In this document: positions 8,447 through 16,169 of the stretch, piece after piece
Numbering within the stretch: the first letter of the stretch is position 1
How the letters are laid out: each line of letters opens with the position of its first letter
Assembly (NCBI GenBank): GCA_963764465.1
Contig: CAVXSO010000007.1
Span: 186,001-250,000 of the forward strand
From: JAJXXT01 sp963764465
GTDB lineage: Bacteria > Pseudomonadota > Alphaproteobacteria > Acetobacterales > Acetobacteraceae
Direction of reading: 5' to 3'
Length of the DNA stretch: 64,000 bases
Position numbers and translations under genes: made by a program
The notes under the pieces: model-generated
Told to the model about the DNA's origin: nothing
The model's input: only the letters and a program-made list of their open reading frames with translations
Databases searched by the model: none

Positions 8447-8719
8447 GTGACGCACGGCAAGGTGGTGGGCACGCGGCTGCGCGATGCGGACCATGCGGCA
8501 ATGGCGCGCGCACTGGGCATGCACGGCGAGCGCGTGACCAGCGAGGCGGAGCTTGGCCCGGCGCTTGACCGCGCCTTCGCCAACGCCCCGGCGCTGGTCG
8601 ATGTGCTGGTGACGACGGAAGCGGTCTCCTCCGACGCGAAAAGCGGGCTCGCCTGGGTCCCGGACCTGCAGGCCCTCGCCGCCTGGGACGAGGCGGAGCG
8701 GCGCTGGCGCGGAAGCTAG
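8447..8719 (+). pseudogene. C-terminal remnant of a thiamine-pyrophosphate enzyme
   Basis: From about 8447 to the TAG at 8717-8719 the plus strand encodes the last 90 residues of a ThDP-dependent enzyme of the acetolactate synthase/benzoylformate decarboxylase type: GTRLRDADHAAMARALGMHG, ALVDVLVTTE, and the tail VPDLQALAAWDEAERR. The ThDP-binding, middle and N-terminal regions are missing. Left of 8447 the frame runs into antisense of the acyl-CoA synthetase relic. The two relics meet tail-outward within about 20 bases, as expected if one deletion removed the 5' halves of two divergent genes and their shared promoter. Confidence 0.78.
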
Positions 8720-9771
8720 CGCAGCGACGCGTTGATCTTCGTCAGCGCCGCCGCGCCGGGGACGAGCGCCGCGTCGTCGAACTCGTTGAGCGGCCTCGCC
8801 GCCGTGCCGAGATGTCCGTGCAGGTTCGCGGGATTCGGATCGACATAGAGCAGGCCGGTCACGATCTCACCCGCCTGGTGGTGACGCGCGATAAAGTCGA
8901 TCGCGGAGGCACGGTCCGTCGGGTCGTAGTCCGCCGCCACCTTGCGCAGGCGCAGCACGGTGCCGTCGTGCTGCTCCACCACCTTCACCGAGCCCGGCGC
9001 CTGCTCGTGCGAGATCGGCTCGCGCCCACTGATGACGTCGAGGAAATTCACCGCCTCGTTGTGCGCGCGCACGTAGTCGAAGCTTTTGGTGGAGCCCGCA
9101 TGGTTGTTGAACGCGACACAGGGGGAGAGGCAGTCGATGAACGCGGCCCCCTGGTGCGTCAGCGCCGCCTCGATCAGCGGGATCAGCTGCGCCTTGTCGC
9201 CGGAGAAGCTGCGCGCGACGAAGGTGGCGCCGAGCTGCAGCGCGAGGCCCACCATGTCGATCGCCTCGTCGCCGTTGGCAACACCCCGCTTGCTCAGCGC
9301 GCCACGATCCGACGTCGCGGAGAACTGGCCCTTGGTGAGGCCATAGACGCCGTTGTTCTCGACGATATAGGTCATGTTCACGCCGCGGCGCAGCGCGTGC
9401 GCGAACTGCCCGAGCCCGATCGAGGCGGAATCGCCGTCGCCGGAAACGCCGAGATAGACCAGGTCGCGGTTGGCGAGATGCGCGCCCGTGAGCACGCTCG
9501 GCATGCGCCCGTGCACGGAGTTGAAGCCGTGCGCGGCGCCCAGGAAGTAGGTCGGCGTCTTCGAGGAGCAGCCGATGCCGGAGAGCTTCGCGATGCGGTG
9601 CGGCGGCAGCGAGAGATTGTAGCAGGCGTGGATGATCGCAGCCGAGATCGAATCATGGCCACAGCCGGCGCAGAGCGTGGAGATCGTGCCCTCATAATCG
9701 CGCCGCGTGAGGCCGAGTTCGTTTTTCGGCAGGTCCGGGTGGTGCAGCTTGGGCTTCGGCAGATAGGTCAT
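8716..9771 (-). CDS. korB: 2-oxoacid:ferredoxin oxidoreductase, beta subunit
   Basis: ThDP-binding catalytic subunit of a 2-oxoacid (probably 2-oxoglutarate-type) ferredoxin oxidoreductase, which decarboxylates a 2-oxoacid to an acyl-CoA and reduces ferredoxin. The 351-residue protein has STLCAGCGHDSI near the N-terminus, KLSGIGCSSKTPTYF, the ThDP/Mg motif GVSGDGDSASIG and NNGVYGLTKGQFSAT. GGAGAAAG precedes ATG 9771. It is the last gene of a three-gene minus-strand operon, 18 bases behind the alpha subunit, and its end overlaps the ThDP-enzyme relic by 4 bases. The exact substrate is inferred from family resemblance. Confidence 0.9.
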   Translation of the reverse strand: MTYLPKPKLHHPDLPKNELGLTRRDYEGTISTLCAGCGHDSISAAIIHACYNLSLPPHRIAKLSGIGCSSKTPTYFLGAAHGFNSVHGRMPSVLTGAHLANRDLVYLGVSGDGDSASIGLGQFAHALRRGVNMTYIVENNGVYGLTKGQFSATSDRGALSKRGVANGDEAIDMVGLALQLGATFVARSFSGDKAQLIPLIEAALTHQGAAFIDCLSPCVAFNNHAGSTKSFDYVRAHNEAVNFLDVISGREPISHEQAPGSVKVVEQHDGTVLRLRKVAADYDPTDRASAIDFIARHHQAGEIVTGLLYVDPNPANLHGHLGTAARPLNEFDDAALVPGAAALTKINASLR

Positions 9772-9789
9772 GGCGCTTTCTCCAGGCCC

Positions 9790-11634
9790 CTAGGACTGAG
9801 AGGCGTGCGGTTGCGCGCGGCGCAGCGGCGTCACGCGGGCGTGGGCGGCGATTTCCCCGGCGATGAAATTCGCGGTGATCGGCGAGCCGTCATAGTGCAG
9901 CACACGCACCAGGCGCGCGGGATCGATCTCGTCCTCCACCATCAGCAGGCTGCGCAGCTGCGCATCGCGGTTCTGCTCAACGACGAAGACGCGCTCATGC
10001 TCCTGGACAAATCGTTTCACATCAGGATGAAACGGGAAGGCGCGGATGCGCAGCGCATCGAGCGCCACGCCCTGCTCGTCGAGCAGTTCCAGCGCCTCGT
10101 CCATCGCAGGCGCGGTGGAACCGTAGTAGATGACACCAAGCCGCGCGCCCCCCGGCGCGTCGCGGCGCACCGGTGCCGGCACCAGCGTGCGGGCGGTCGT
10201 GAACTTCTTCAGCAGCCGCTCCATGTTGTCGCGATAGGCGTCGCCCTCCTCGGTGTATCGGGCGTAGCGGTCGCGCGAGGTGCCGCGGGTGAAGAAGGAG
10301 CCGCGCGTCGGGTGCGTGCCGGGCCAGGTGCGCCACGGAATGCCGTCGCCGTCCACGTCGAGGTAGCGGCCGAAGTCGCGGCCGGCTTCCAGCATCTCCG
10401 CCGTCATCACCTTGCCGCGGTCCATGCGCCGGGAATCGTCCCAGGCGAGGGGGGCGACCAGGCGCTCGTTCATGCCGATATCGAGGTCGAGCAGCACGAA
10501 GACGGGCGTCTGCAGCCGGTCCGCGAGGTCGAAGGCGACCGCCCCGAGTTCGAAGCACTCGCGCGGATCCTCGGGGAAGAGCAGCACGTGCTTGGTGTCC
10601 CCGTGCGAGGCATAGGCGCACGAAAGCACGTCGCACTGCTGCGTGCGCGTGGGCATGCCGGTGGAGGGGCCGGCACGCTGCACGTCGAAGATCACCGCGG
10701 GAATCTCGGCGAAATAGGCGAGGCCGAGGAACTCCTGCATCAGCGAGATACCGGGGCCGGACGTCGCGGTGAAGGCGCGCGCGCCGTTCCAGCCGGCGCC
10801 GATGACCATGCCGATCGAGGCCAGCTCGTCCTCCGCCTGCACGATGGCGTAGCGCTTCTCTTTCGTTTCCGGATCGGTACGATAGCGCGCGCACCAGCGC
10901 TGGTAGGCCTCGGCGAGCGAGGTGGAGGGCGTGATCGGGTACCAGGCGCAGGCGGTGGCACCGCCATAGACGGCCCCCAGCGCCGCCGCCGAGTTGCCCT
11001 CGAGGAAGATGCGATCCCCCACCTTGTCGGAGCGGCGCACCGAAAGCCCGATCGGACAGGGCAGAGACTTCTCCGCATGCGCGCGCCCGAGGCGGAAGGC
11101 GTGCACGTTGGGCGCGATCAGCTTTTCCTTGGACTTGAACTGTTCCGCCAGCAGCTGCTCGACCACGTCGGGGTCGATGTCCAGGATCGCCGAGAGCGCG
11201 CCGACGTAGATGATGTTCTTGAACAGCTGCCGCTGGCGCGGGTCCGTGTACTCGGCGTTGCAGATCGAGGTCAGCGGCAGGCCGAGGACCGTGATATCAT
11301 CACGGAATTTCGTCGCCGGCATCGGGCGCGTGCTGTCGTAGAACAGATACCCGCCCGGAACGATGCCGACGACATCCTTGTCCCAGGTCTGCGGGTTCAT
11401 CGCCACCATCAGGTCGGTGCCGGCGCGCGCGCCGAGATGGCCGGCCTCGGATACACGCACCTCGTACCAGGTGGGCAGGCCCTGGATGTTGGAGGGGAAG
11501 ATGTTGCGCGGCGTCGCCGGCACGCCCATGCGGATGATGGACTGCGCGAACAGCCGGTTGGCGGATGCCGAGCCGGAGCCGTTGACGTTGGCAAACTTGA
11601 CGACGAAGTCGTTGACGCTGACCAGCGGTTTCAT
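9790..11634 (-). CDS. korA: 2-oxoacid:ferredoxin oxidoreductase, gamma-alpha fusion subunit
   Basis: A 614-residue fusion. Residues about 10-180 form the gamma (CoA/Rossmann-like) domain, beginning VNGSGSASANRLFAQ. From about 200 the alpha (pyrimidine-binding) domain follows, with EGNSAAALGAVYGG, WYPITPSTSLAE, FTATSGPGISLMQE and QRAGPSTGMPTRTQQ, all typical of KorA. It partners the beta subunit encoded just downstream. ATG 11634 overlaps the stop of the upstream flavoprotein gene as ATGA, so translation is coupled. Gamma-alpha fusions are common in two-subunit KOR enzymes; nothing essential appears missing. Confidence 0.9.
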   Translation of the reverse strand: MKPLVSVNDFVVKFANVNGSGSASANRLFAQSIIRMGVPATPRNIFPSNIQGLPTWYEVRVSEAGHLGARAGTDLMVAMNPQTWDKDVVGIVPGGYLFYDSTRPMPATKFRDDITVLGLPLTSICNAEYTDPRQRQLFKNIIYVGALSAILDIDPDVVEQLLAEQFKSKEKLIAPNVHAFRLGRAHAEKSLPCPIGLSVRRSDKVGDRIFLEGNSAAALGAVYGGATACAWYPITPSTSLAEAYQRWCARYRTDPETKEKRYAIVQAEDELASIGMVIGAGWNGARAFTATSGPGISLMQEFLGLAYFAEIPAVIFDVQRAGPSTGMPTRTQQCDVLSCAYASHGDTKHVLLFPEDPRECFELGAVAFDLADRLQTPVFVLLDLDIGMNERLVAPLAWDDSRRMDRGKVMTAEMLEAGRDFGRYLDVDGDGIPWRTWPGTHPTRGSFFTRGTSRDRYARYTEEGDAYRDNMERLLKKFTTARTLVPAPVRRDAPGGARLGVIYYGSTAPAMDEALELLDEQGVALDALRIRAFPFHPDVKRFVQEHERVFVVEQNRDAQLRSLLMVEDEIDPARLVRVLHYDGSPITANFIAGEIAAHARVTPLRRAQPHASQS

Positions 11635-13442
11635 GCGGCAACCTGCTCCGCGCGCGGGGTGATGTGCGGTGGCATGGTGCCCACCTGCGCCAGGTCGAGC
11701 AGGAAGCGCTGCATGTCCCACGCGCCGGTGGGGCAGCGCTCGGCGCACAGGCCGCAATGCAGGCAGACATCCTCGTCCTTGACCATGACGCGCCCCGTCT
11801 TGAGCCCGTCGGCCACCTGCAGGTCCTGCGTCATGTTGAGCGAGGGCGCGTTCAGCTCCCGCCGCAGCACCGGTTCATCGGCGTTGGCGGTGAAGGTGAT
11901 GCAGTCCACCGGGCAGATATCCACGCAGGCATCGCACTCGATGCACAGCTTGGGCGCGAAGACGGTCTGGATGTCGCAGTTGAGGCAGCGCTGCGCTTCC
12001 TTGAAGGCGAGGCCGAGGTCGAAGCCCAGTTCCACCTCCGCCCCGATATCGGACAGCGCCAGCGACTTCTCGCGGTGCGGCACCTTGTAGCGCAGGTCGA
12101 TGGCGATCGCGTTGTCGTAGCTCCACTCGTGGATGCCCATCTTCTGCGAGACGAGCGTCACGTGCGGTGGCGGACGATCCTTCACGTCGCCGCCGGAGAG
12201 CAGCAGGTCGATGGAAATCGCCGCCTGATGTGCGTGCGCCACCGCCCAGATGATGTTCTTCGGCCCGAAGGCCGAGTCGCCGCCGAAGAAGACGTTGGGG
12301 ATGGTGGACTGCATCGTCGTCTCGTCCACCACCGGCAGGCCCCAGCGGTCGAACTCGAGCCCGATGTCGCGCTCGATCCAGGGGAATGCGTTTTCCTGGC
12401 CGACGGCGACGAGCGCGTCGTCGCACGGCATCTCCACGTCCGGCTCGCCGGTGGCGATGAGCTGACGGCGGCCCTTCGCGTCACGCTCGGCGCGCACTTT
12501 CTGGAAGCGCATGCCGGTGAGCTTTCCGCCCTCGTGCAGGAACGCGAGAGGCACGAGATAGTTGAGGATCGGGATGTCCTCGCCCATCGCGTCCTCCTTC
12601 TCCCACGGCGAGGCCTTCATCTCCTCGAAGCCGGAGCGGACGACGACCGTGACGCTCTCGCCGCCGAGGCGGCGGGCGGAACGGCAGCAATCCATCGCGG
12701 TGTTGCCGCCGCCGAGCACGATCACGCGCTTGCCGATGGCGGTGGTGTGGCCGAAGGAAACCGAGGCCAGCCAGTCGATGCCGAGATGGATGTTGGCGGC
12801 CGCTTCCTGCCGGCCCGGGATCTCGAGGTCGCGCCCGCGCGGTGCGCCGGAGCCCACGAAGATCGCGTCGAAACCTTCCGCGAGCAGCCCCTTCAGCGAG
12901 GCAATGTAGTGGCCGGTGCGGGTCTCCACGCCGAGCGCGGTGATATAGCCCACCTCCTCGTCGATCACGGATTCCGGCAGGCGGAAGCGCGGGATCTGGC
13001 TGCGGATGAAGCCGCCGAGCTTCTTCTCGCCCTCGAACACCGTCACACCGTAGCCGGCGGCGACGAGGTCGCGCGCGACCGCGAGGCTCGCAGGTCCGGC
13101 GCCGACACAGGCGACGCGCCTGCCGTTGCGCGGCCCCGGCTTTGGCATGCGATGCGCCACATCGCCCTTGTTGTCCGCGGCGACGCGCTTGAGCCGGCAG
13201 ATCGCCACCGGCTCCTCCTCCACCCGGCCGCGGCGGCAGGCAGGCTCGCAGGGCCGGTCGCAGGTGCGGCCGAGGATCCCCGGGAAGACGTTGGAATGCC
13301 AGTTCACCATGTACGCATCGGCATTCCGGCCCGCGGCGATGAGGCGGATGTAATGGGGCACCGGCGTATGCGCGGGGCAGGCCCATTGGCAATCCACGAC
13401 CTTATGGAAGAAGGCCGGATTGCTGACGTCAGTAGGCTGCAC
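11631..13442 (-). CDS. FAD/NAD(P)-dependent oxidoreductase with ferredoxin domains (GltD-like), KOR-associated
   Basis: A 603-residue iron-sulfur flavoprotein. The N-terminus has a GltD/DPYD-like Cys cluster (CQWACPAH, GRTCDRPCEPACRRG). An FAD-binding motif follows (ACVGAGPASLAVARDL), then an NAD(P)-binding motif (VIVLGGGNTAMDCC), a second FAD motif (NVFFGGDSAFGPKNI), and two C-terminal 4Fe-4S motifs (CIECDACVDICPVDC and CLHCGLCAERCPTG). It probably moves electrons between NAD(P)H and ferredoxin for the KOR subunits encoded next. Start GTG 13442 is chosen for AGGGAG five bases upstream and because homology begins immediately after; much longer open sequence upstream is antisense to the EEP gene. 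Confidence 0.87.
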   Translation of the reverse strand: MQPTDVSNPAFFHKVVDCQWACPAHTPVPHYIRLIAAGRNADAYMVNWHSNVFPGILGRTCDRPCEPACRRGRVEEEPVAICRLKRVAADNKGDVAHRMPKPGPRNGRRVACVGAGPASLAVARDLVAAGYGVTVFEGEKKLGGFIRSQIPRFRLPESVIDEEVGYITALGVETRTGHYIASLKGLLAEGFDAIFVGSGAPRGRDLEIPGRQEAAANIHLGIDWLASVSFGHTTAIGKRVIVLGGGNTAMDCCRSARRLGGESVTVVVRSGFEEMKASPWEKEDAMGEDIPILNYLVPLAFLHEGGKLTGMRFQKVRAERDAKGRRQLIATGEPDVEMPCDDALVAVGQENAFPWIERDIGLEFDRWGLPVVDETTMQSTIPNVFFGGDSAFGPKNIIWAVAHAHQAAISIDLLLSGGDVKDRPPPHVTLVSQKMGIHEWSYDNAIAIDLRYKVPHREKSLALSDIGAEVELGFDLGLAFKEAQRCLNCDIQTVFAPKLCIECDACVDICPVDCITFTANADEPVLRRELNAPSLNMTQDLQVADGLKTGRVMVKDEDVCLHCGLCAERCPTGAWDMQRFLLDLAQVGTMPPHITPRAEQVAA

Positions 13443-13565
13443 GGCAACTCCCTGACGCGCCCGTTCGCCGGGCGCTCTCGCTTGGACGTGGCTGGAGTAT
13501 GCCACCCGGGGCCCGGTGCCGGTAGGGGGCTGGACCGGAGCGGCGCGCGCGGCAAGCATGCGCCG

Positions 13566-14432
13566 ATGCGCGCTCTCGTCCTGCTGCTGCTCACCCTGTT
13601 GGCGGTTCCCGCCGCCGCCGAGACCATCAAGGTTTCCACCTGGAACCTCGACTGGCTCACCACGCGCCAGGCGGGCGACCCGGCGCTGCCGTCCGACGTC
13701 CATCCGCGCCAGCCAGCGGACTGGACGGCGCTCGCGGGCTACGCCGGGCGACTCGATGCCGATGTCGTCGCCTTCGAGGAAGTGGACGGCAAGACGGCCG
13801 CCGAGCGGCTGTTCCCGCCCGATCGCTACAACCTGGTGCTGACACACGACCACGTGGTGCAGCGCGTCGGCTTCGCCATCCGCCGCGGCATCGCCTTCCG
13901 GCGCAACCCGGACGTGACGGCGCTGGTGCCCTATCCGGACGCGAAATACCCGCTGCGCAGCGGCGCCGACGTCACGCTGGAGATCGGCGGGGCGTCCCTG
14001 CGGCTGCTGGCGCTCCACCTCAAGACCGGGTGCTGGGACGTCTCCATGCGTTCGCGCAAGCCCGCCTGCCGCACGCTGGCGCGCCAGGTGCCGCCGCTGC
14101 GCGCCTGGATCGCGGCGCGTGACGCGGAAGGCGTGCCCTTCGCGGTGATGGGCGACTTCAACCGGGTGATGGACGGCTACGACGATTTCCACCGCGAGAT
14201 CGACCCGGAATCCCGGCAGCCGGGCCTCGCGCTGCTGCGGGCCGACGCCGGCGCCGGCAGCCCGTGCTGGGGCGGCGAGCATTTCATCGACCACATCCTG
14301 CTCGGCGGGCCGGCGCGCGGCTGGATGGTACCGGACAGCCTGCGCGTGATGGTGTATCGCGAGACCGATCCGGCGTGGAAGGACAGGCTGTCCGACCACT
14401 GCCCGGTCTCGGTCCAACTCAATGTTCCCTAG
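13566..14432 (+). CDS. Endonuclease/exonuclease/phosphatase family protein, secreted
   Basis: A 288-residue DNase I-like fold protein with an N-terminal signal peptide (RALVLLLLTLLAVPAAAET), so it should act in the periplasm or outside. Motifs are KVSTWNLDWL (Asn of the metal site), VVAFEEVDG (catalytic Glu), VMGDFNRVMDG (Asp/Asn) and the terminal LSDHCPVSV (Asp-His), all intact. The family includes nucleases and phosphodiesterases acting on nucleic acids or phospholipids; the substrate is unknown. The stop is 10 bases before the next start, so it is probably co-transcribed with the SDR gene. It is divergent from the KOR operon. Confidence 0.85.
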   Translation: MRALVLLLLTLLAVPAAAETIKVSTWNLDWLTTRQAGDPALPSDVHPRQPADWTALAGYAGRLDADVVAFEEVDGKTAAERLFPPDRYNLVLTHDHVVQRVGFAIRRGIAFRRNPDVTALVPYPDAKYPLRSGADVTLEIGGASLRLLALHLKTGCWDVSMRSRKPACRTLARQVPPLRAWIAARDAEGVPFAVMGDFNRVMDGYDDFHREIDPESRQPGLALLRADAGAGSPCWGGEHFIDHILLGGPARGWMVPDSLRVMVYRETDPAWKDRLSDHCPVSVQLNVP

Positions 14433-14442
14433 GGAGACGACG

Positions 14443-15195
14443 ATGGCGTTGACGGTGCTGGTGACAGGGGCTTCGGCCGGTTTCGGGGCGGCGATCACGC
14501 GGCGCATGGTGCGCGACGGGCACCGCGTCATCGCCACGGCGCGGCGGGCGGACCGGCTGGCGGCGCTGGCGAAGGAAATCGGCGCCGCCGTGCAGCCCTT
14601 CGCGCTCGACGTCACCGACGCCGCCGCCGTCGCGGCCCTGCCCGCCGCGCTGCCGGCGGGCTGGCGCGAGGTGGATGTGCTGGTGAACAACGCCGGACTG
14701 GCGCTTGGGCTCGACCCGTCGTTCAAGGCGAAGCTCTCGGACTGGGAGACGATGCTCGCGACCAACGCCACGGGGCTGATGCGCATGACGCACGCGCTGC
14801 TGCCGGGCATGGTGGAGCGCAACCGCGGGCACATCGTGAACCTCTCCAGCACCGCGGCGATCTACCCTTATCCCGGCGGGCACATCTACGGCGCGTCCAA
14901 GGCGTTCGTGACCCAGTTCAGCCTGAACCTGAAGGCCGATCTCGTCGGCACCAGCGTGCGCGTGACGGACCTGGAGCCCGGCCTGGTCGGCGGCACCGAG
15001 TTCAGCGCCGTGCGCTTCGGCGACGCGGCGCGCGCGGCCTCGGTCTATGCCGGGACGACGCCGCTGATGCCCGAGGACATCGCGGAGGCGGTCGCCTGGG
15101 TGGTCAACCTGCCCGCGCACGTCAACATCAACCGCCTCGAGATGATGCCGACCTGCCAGGCGAGCGGGCCGCTGGTGGTCAAGCGGAAGGAATAG
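14443..15195 (+). CDS. Short-chain dehydrogenase/reductase (YdfG-like)
   Basis: A 250-residue SDR with the NADP-binding TGASAGFGAAITRRM, the structural NNAGLAL motif, and the catalytic Ser/Tyr/Lys set (NLSSTAAIYPYPGGHIYGASK). The GxxxGxG variant followed by ATARR and the later VTDLEPGLVGGTEFS resemble E. coli YdfG, an NADP-dependent 3-hydroxy acid dehydrogenase acting on L-allo-threonine, serine and malonic semialdehyde. ATG 14443 is supported by AGGGAG at 14431-14436; the longer frame from 14422 overlaps the upstream gene. Substrate assignment is by resemblance only. Confidence 0.86.
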   Translation: MALTVLVTGASAGFGAAITRRMVRDGHRVIATARRADRLAALAKEIGAAVQPFALDVTDAAAVAALPAALPAGWREVDVLVNNAGLALGLDPSFKAKLSDWETMLATNATGLMRMTHALLPGMVERNRGHIVNLSSTAAIYPYPGGHIYGASKAFVTQFSLNLKADLVGTSVRVTDLEPGLVGGTEFSAVRFGDAARAASVYAGTTPLMPEDIAEAVAWVVNLPAHVNINRLEMMPTCQASGPLVVKRKE

Positions 15196-15316
15196 CGGCC
15201 CGCAGGGGCGGCCGGCGCCAGCAATATTCTTCCCGGACTCCTTGCGGGGCCGTATTCTTCCACATCGGCGCTCACAGGGAGCAGCCATCCGGGAGATAGC
15301 CGCCAAGGGGGTGACG

Positions 15317-16138
15317 ATGCGAAGGCTGCCCGTATTCGCCGTAACCGCCGCGGCCTGCCTCTGCGCGTCGCTGGCGCTCGCCCAGCAAGCCACGACACCG
15401 CCCTCGCGGCCGGTCGCTCCGGCGCATCTGGCCGGCGCCCTCTTCTGCGTTGCGCTAGCCGGTGCCCTGTGGCTGGTCGCGCGCGGCACGACGCTGCTGC
15501 GCGACAACATGCTGCCCCAGATCGCGCCTGAGCGGCAGACCTACAGTCTCGGGCGGTGGCAGATGGCGTTCTGGTTCACGCTCATCCCGGGGTCGTTCAT
15601 CGCGATCTTCATCCTCACCGGCCACTACAACGGCGTCGTCTCGGACCAGGCGGTGTGGCTGATGGGGATCTCGGCCGGGTCGGGCGTTGCGGCCGTGGCG
15701 GTGGACGTCGTCAGGGATTCCCCGGCCGATGCCGCCAATCGCGGCCTGATCGCGCTCGGGCTGCGGACCTACGGCGATGTGCAGCGCACCCGCGACGAGA
15801 TCGCGCAGCGCGAGACGCGGCTCAAGGCCAACCCGCCGCCCCCCGATGTCGCGCAGCTCGCCCTCGAGATTCACGACCGGCGCCTGCTGCTGAAGGCCTA
15901 CGAGAATGCAATCCAGCCCTTCGTCTCCGAAGGCTGGCTCAAGGATCTGACGACGGACCTGAACGGCGCGGCGCTGCACCGCGTGCAGACACTCGCATGG
16001 ACCATCATCCTCGGCCTCGTGTTCGTCGTGGAGGTGATCGAGAACCGGGCGATGCCGCAATTCGACGCCTCCCTGCTGATCCTGCTCGGCATCAGCAACA
16101 GCGGCTATATCGGCTTCAAATACCCGGAACCGCAATGA
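15317..16138 (+). CDS. Hypothetical membrane protein with signal sequence
   Basis: I do not recognise the family. The 273-residue product starts with a signal-like sequence (RRLPVFAVTAAACLCASLALA, then QQ), followed by membrane segments around residues 40-60, 85-105, 112-130, and near the C-terminus (two spans, about 220-260). Between them is a charged region rich in Arg/Glu (RTRDEIAQRETRLKANPPPP) that could be a cytoplasmic helix. AAGGGG six bases before ATG 15317 supports the start. The phosphoesterase gene begins 31 bases after its stop, suggesting an operon and possibly a functional link. Confidence 0.7.
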   Translation: MRRLPVFAVTAAACLCASLALAQQATTPPSRPVAPAHLAGALFCVALAGALWLVARGTTLLRDNMLPQIAPERQTYSLGRWQMAFWFTLIPGSFIAIFILTGHYNGVVSDQAVWLMGISAGSGVAAVAVDVVRDSPADAANRGLIALGLRTYGDVQRTRDEIAQRETRLKANPPPPDVAQLALEIHDRRLLLKAYENAIQPFVSEGWLKDLTTDLNGAALHRVQTLAWTIILGLVFVVEVIENRAMPQFDASLLILLGISNSGYIGFKYPEPQ

Positions 16139-16169
16139 TGAGCCAGGCCGACAGCCGAGGCGGGCCGGC

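Noticed and set aside
8812..12090. Very long plus-strand open frame opposite korB/korA and the flavoprotein
   Set aside because: It is antisense to well-supported genes, its translation is Arg/Val/His-rich, and it has no domain. High GC makes such shadows common.
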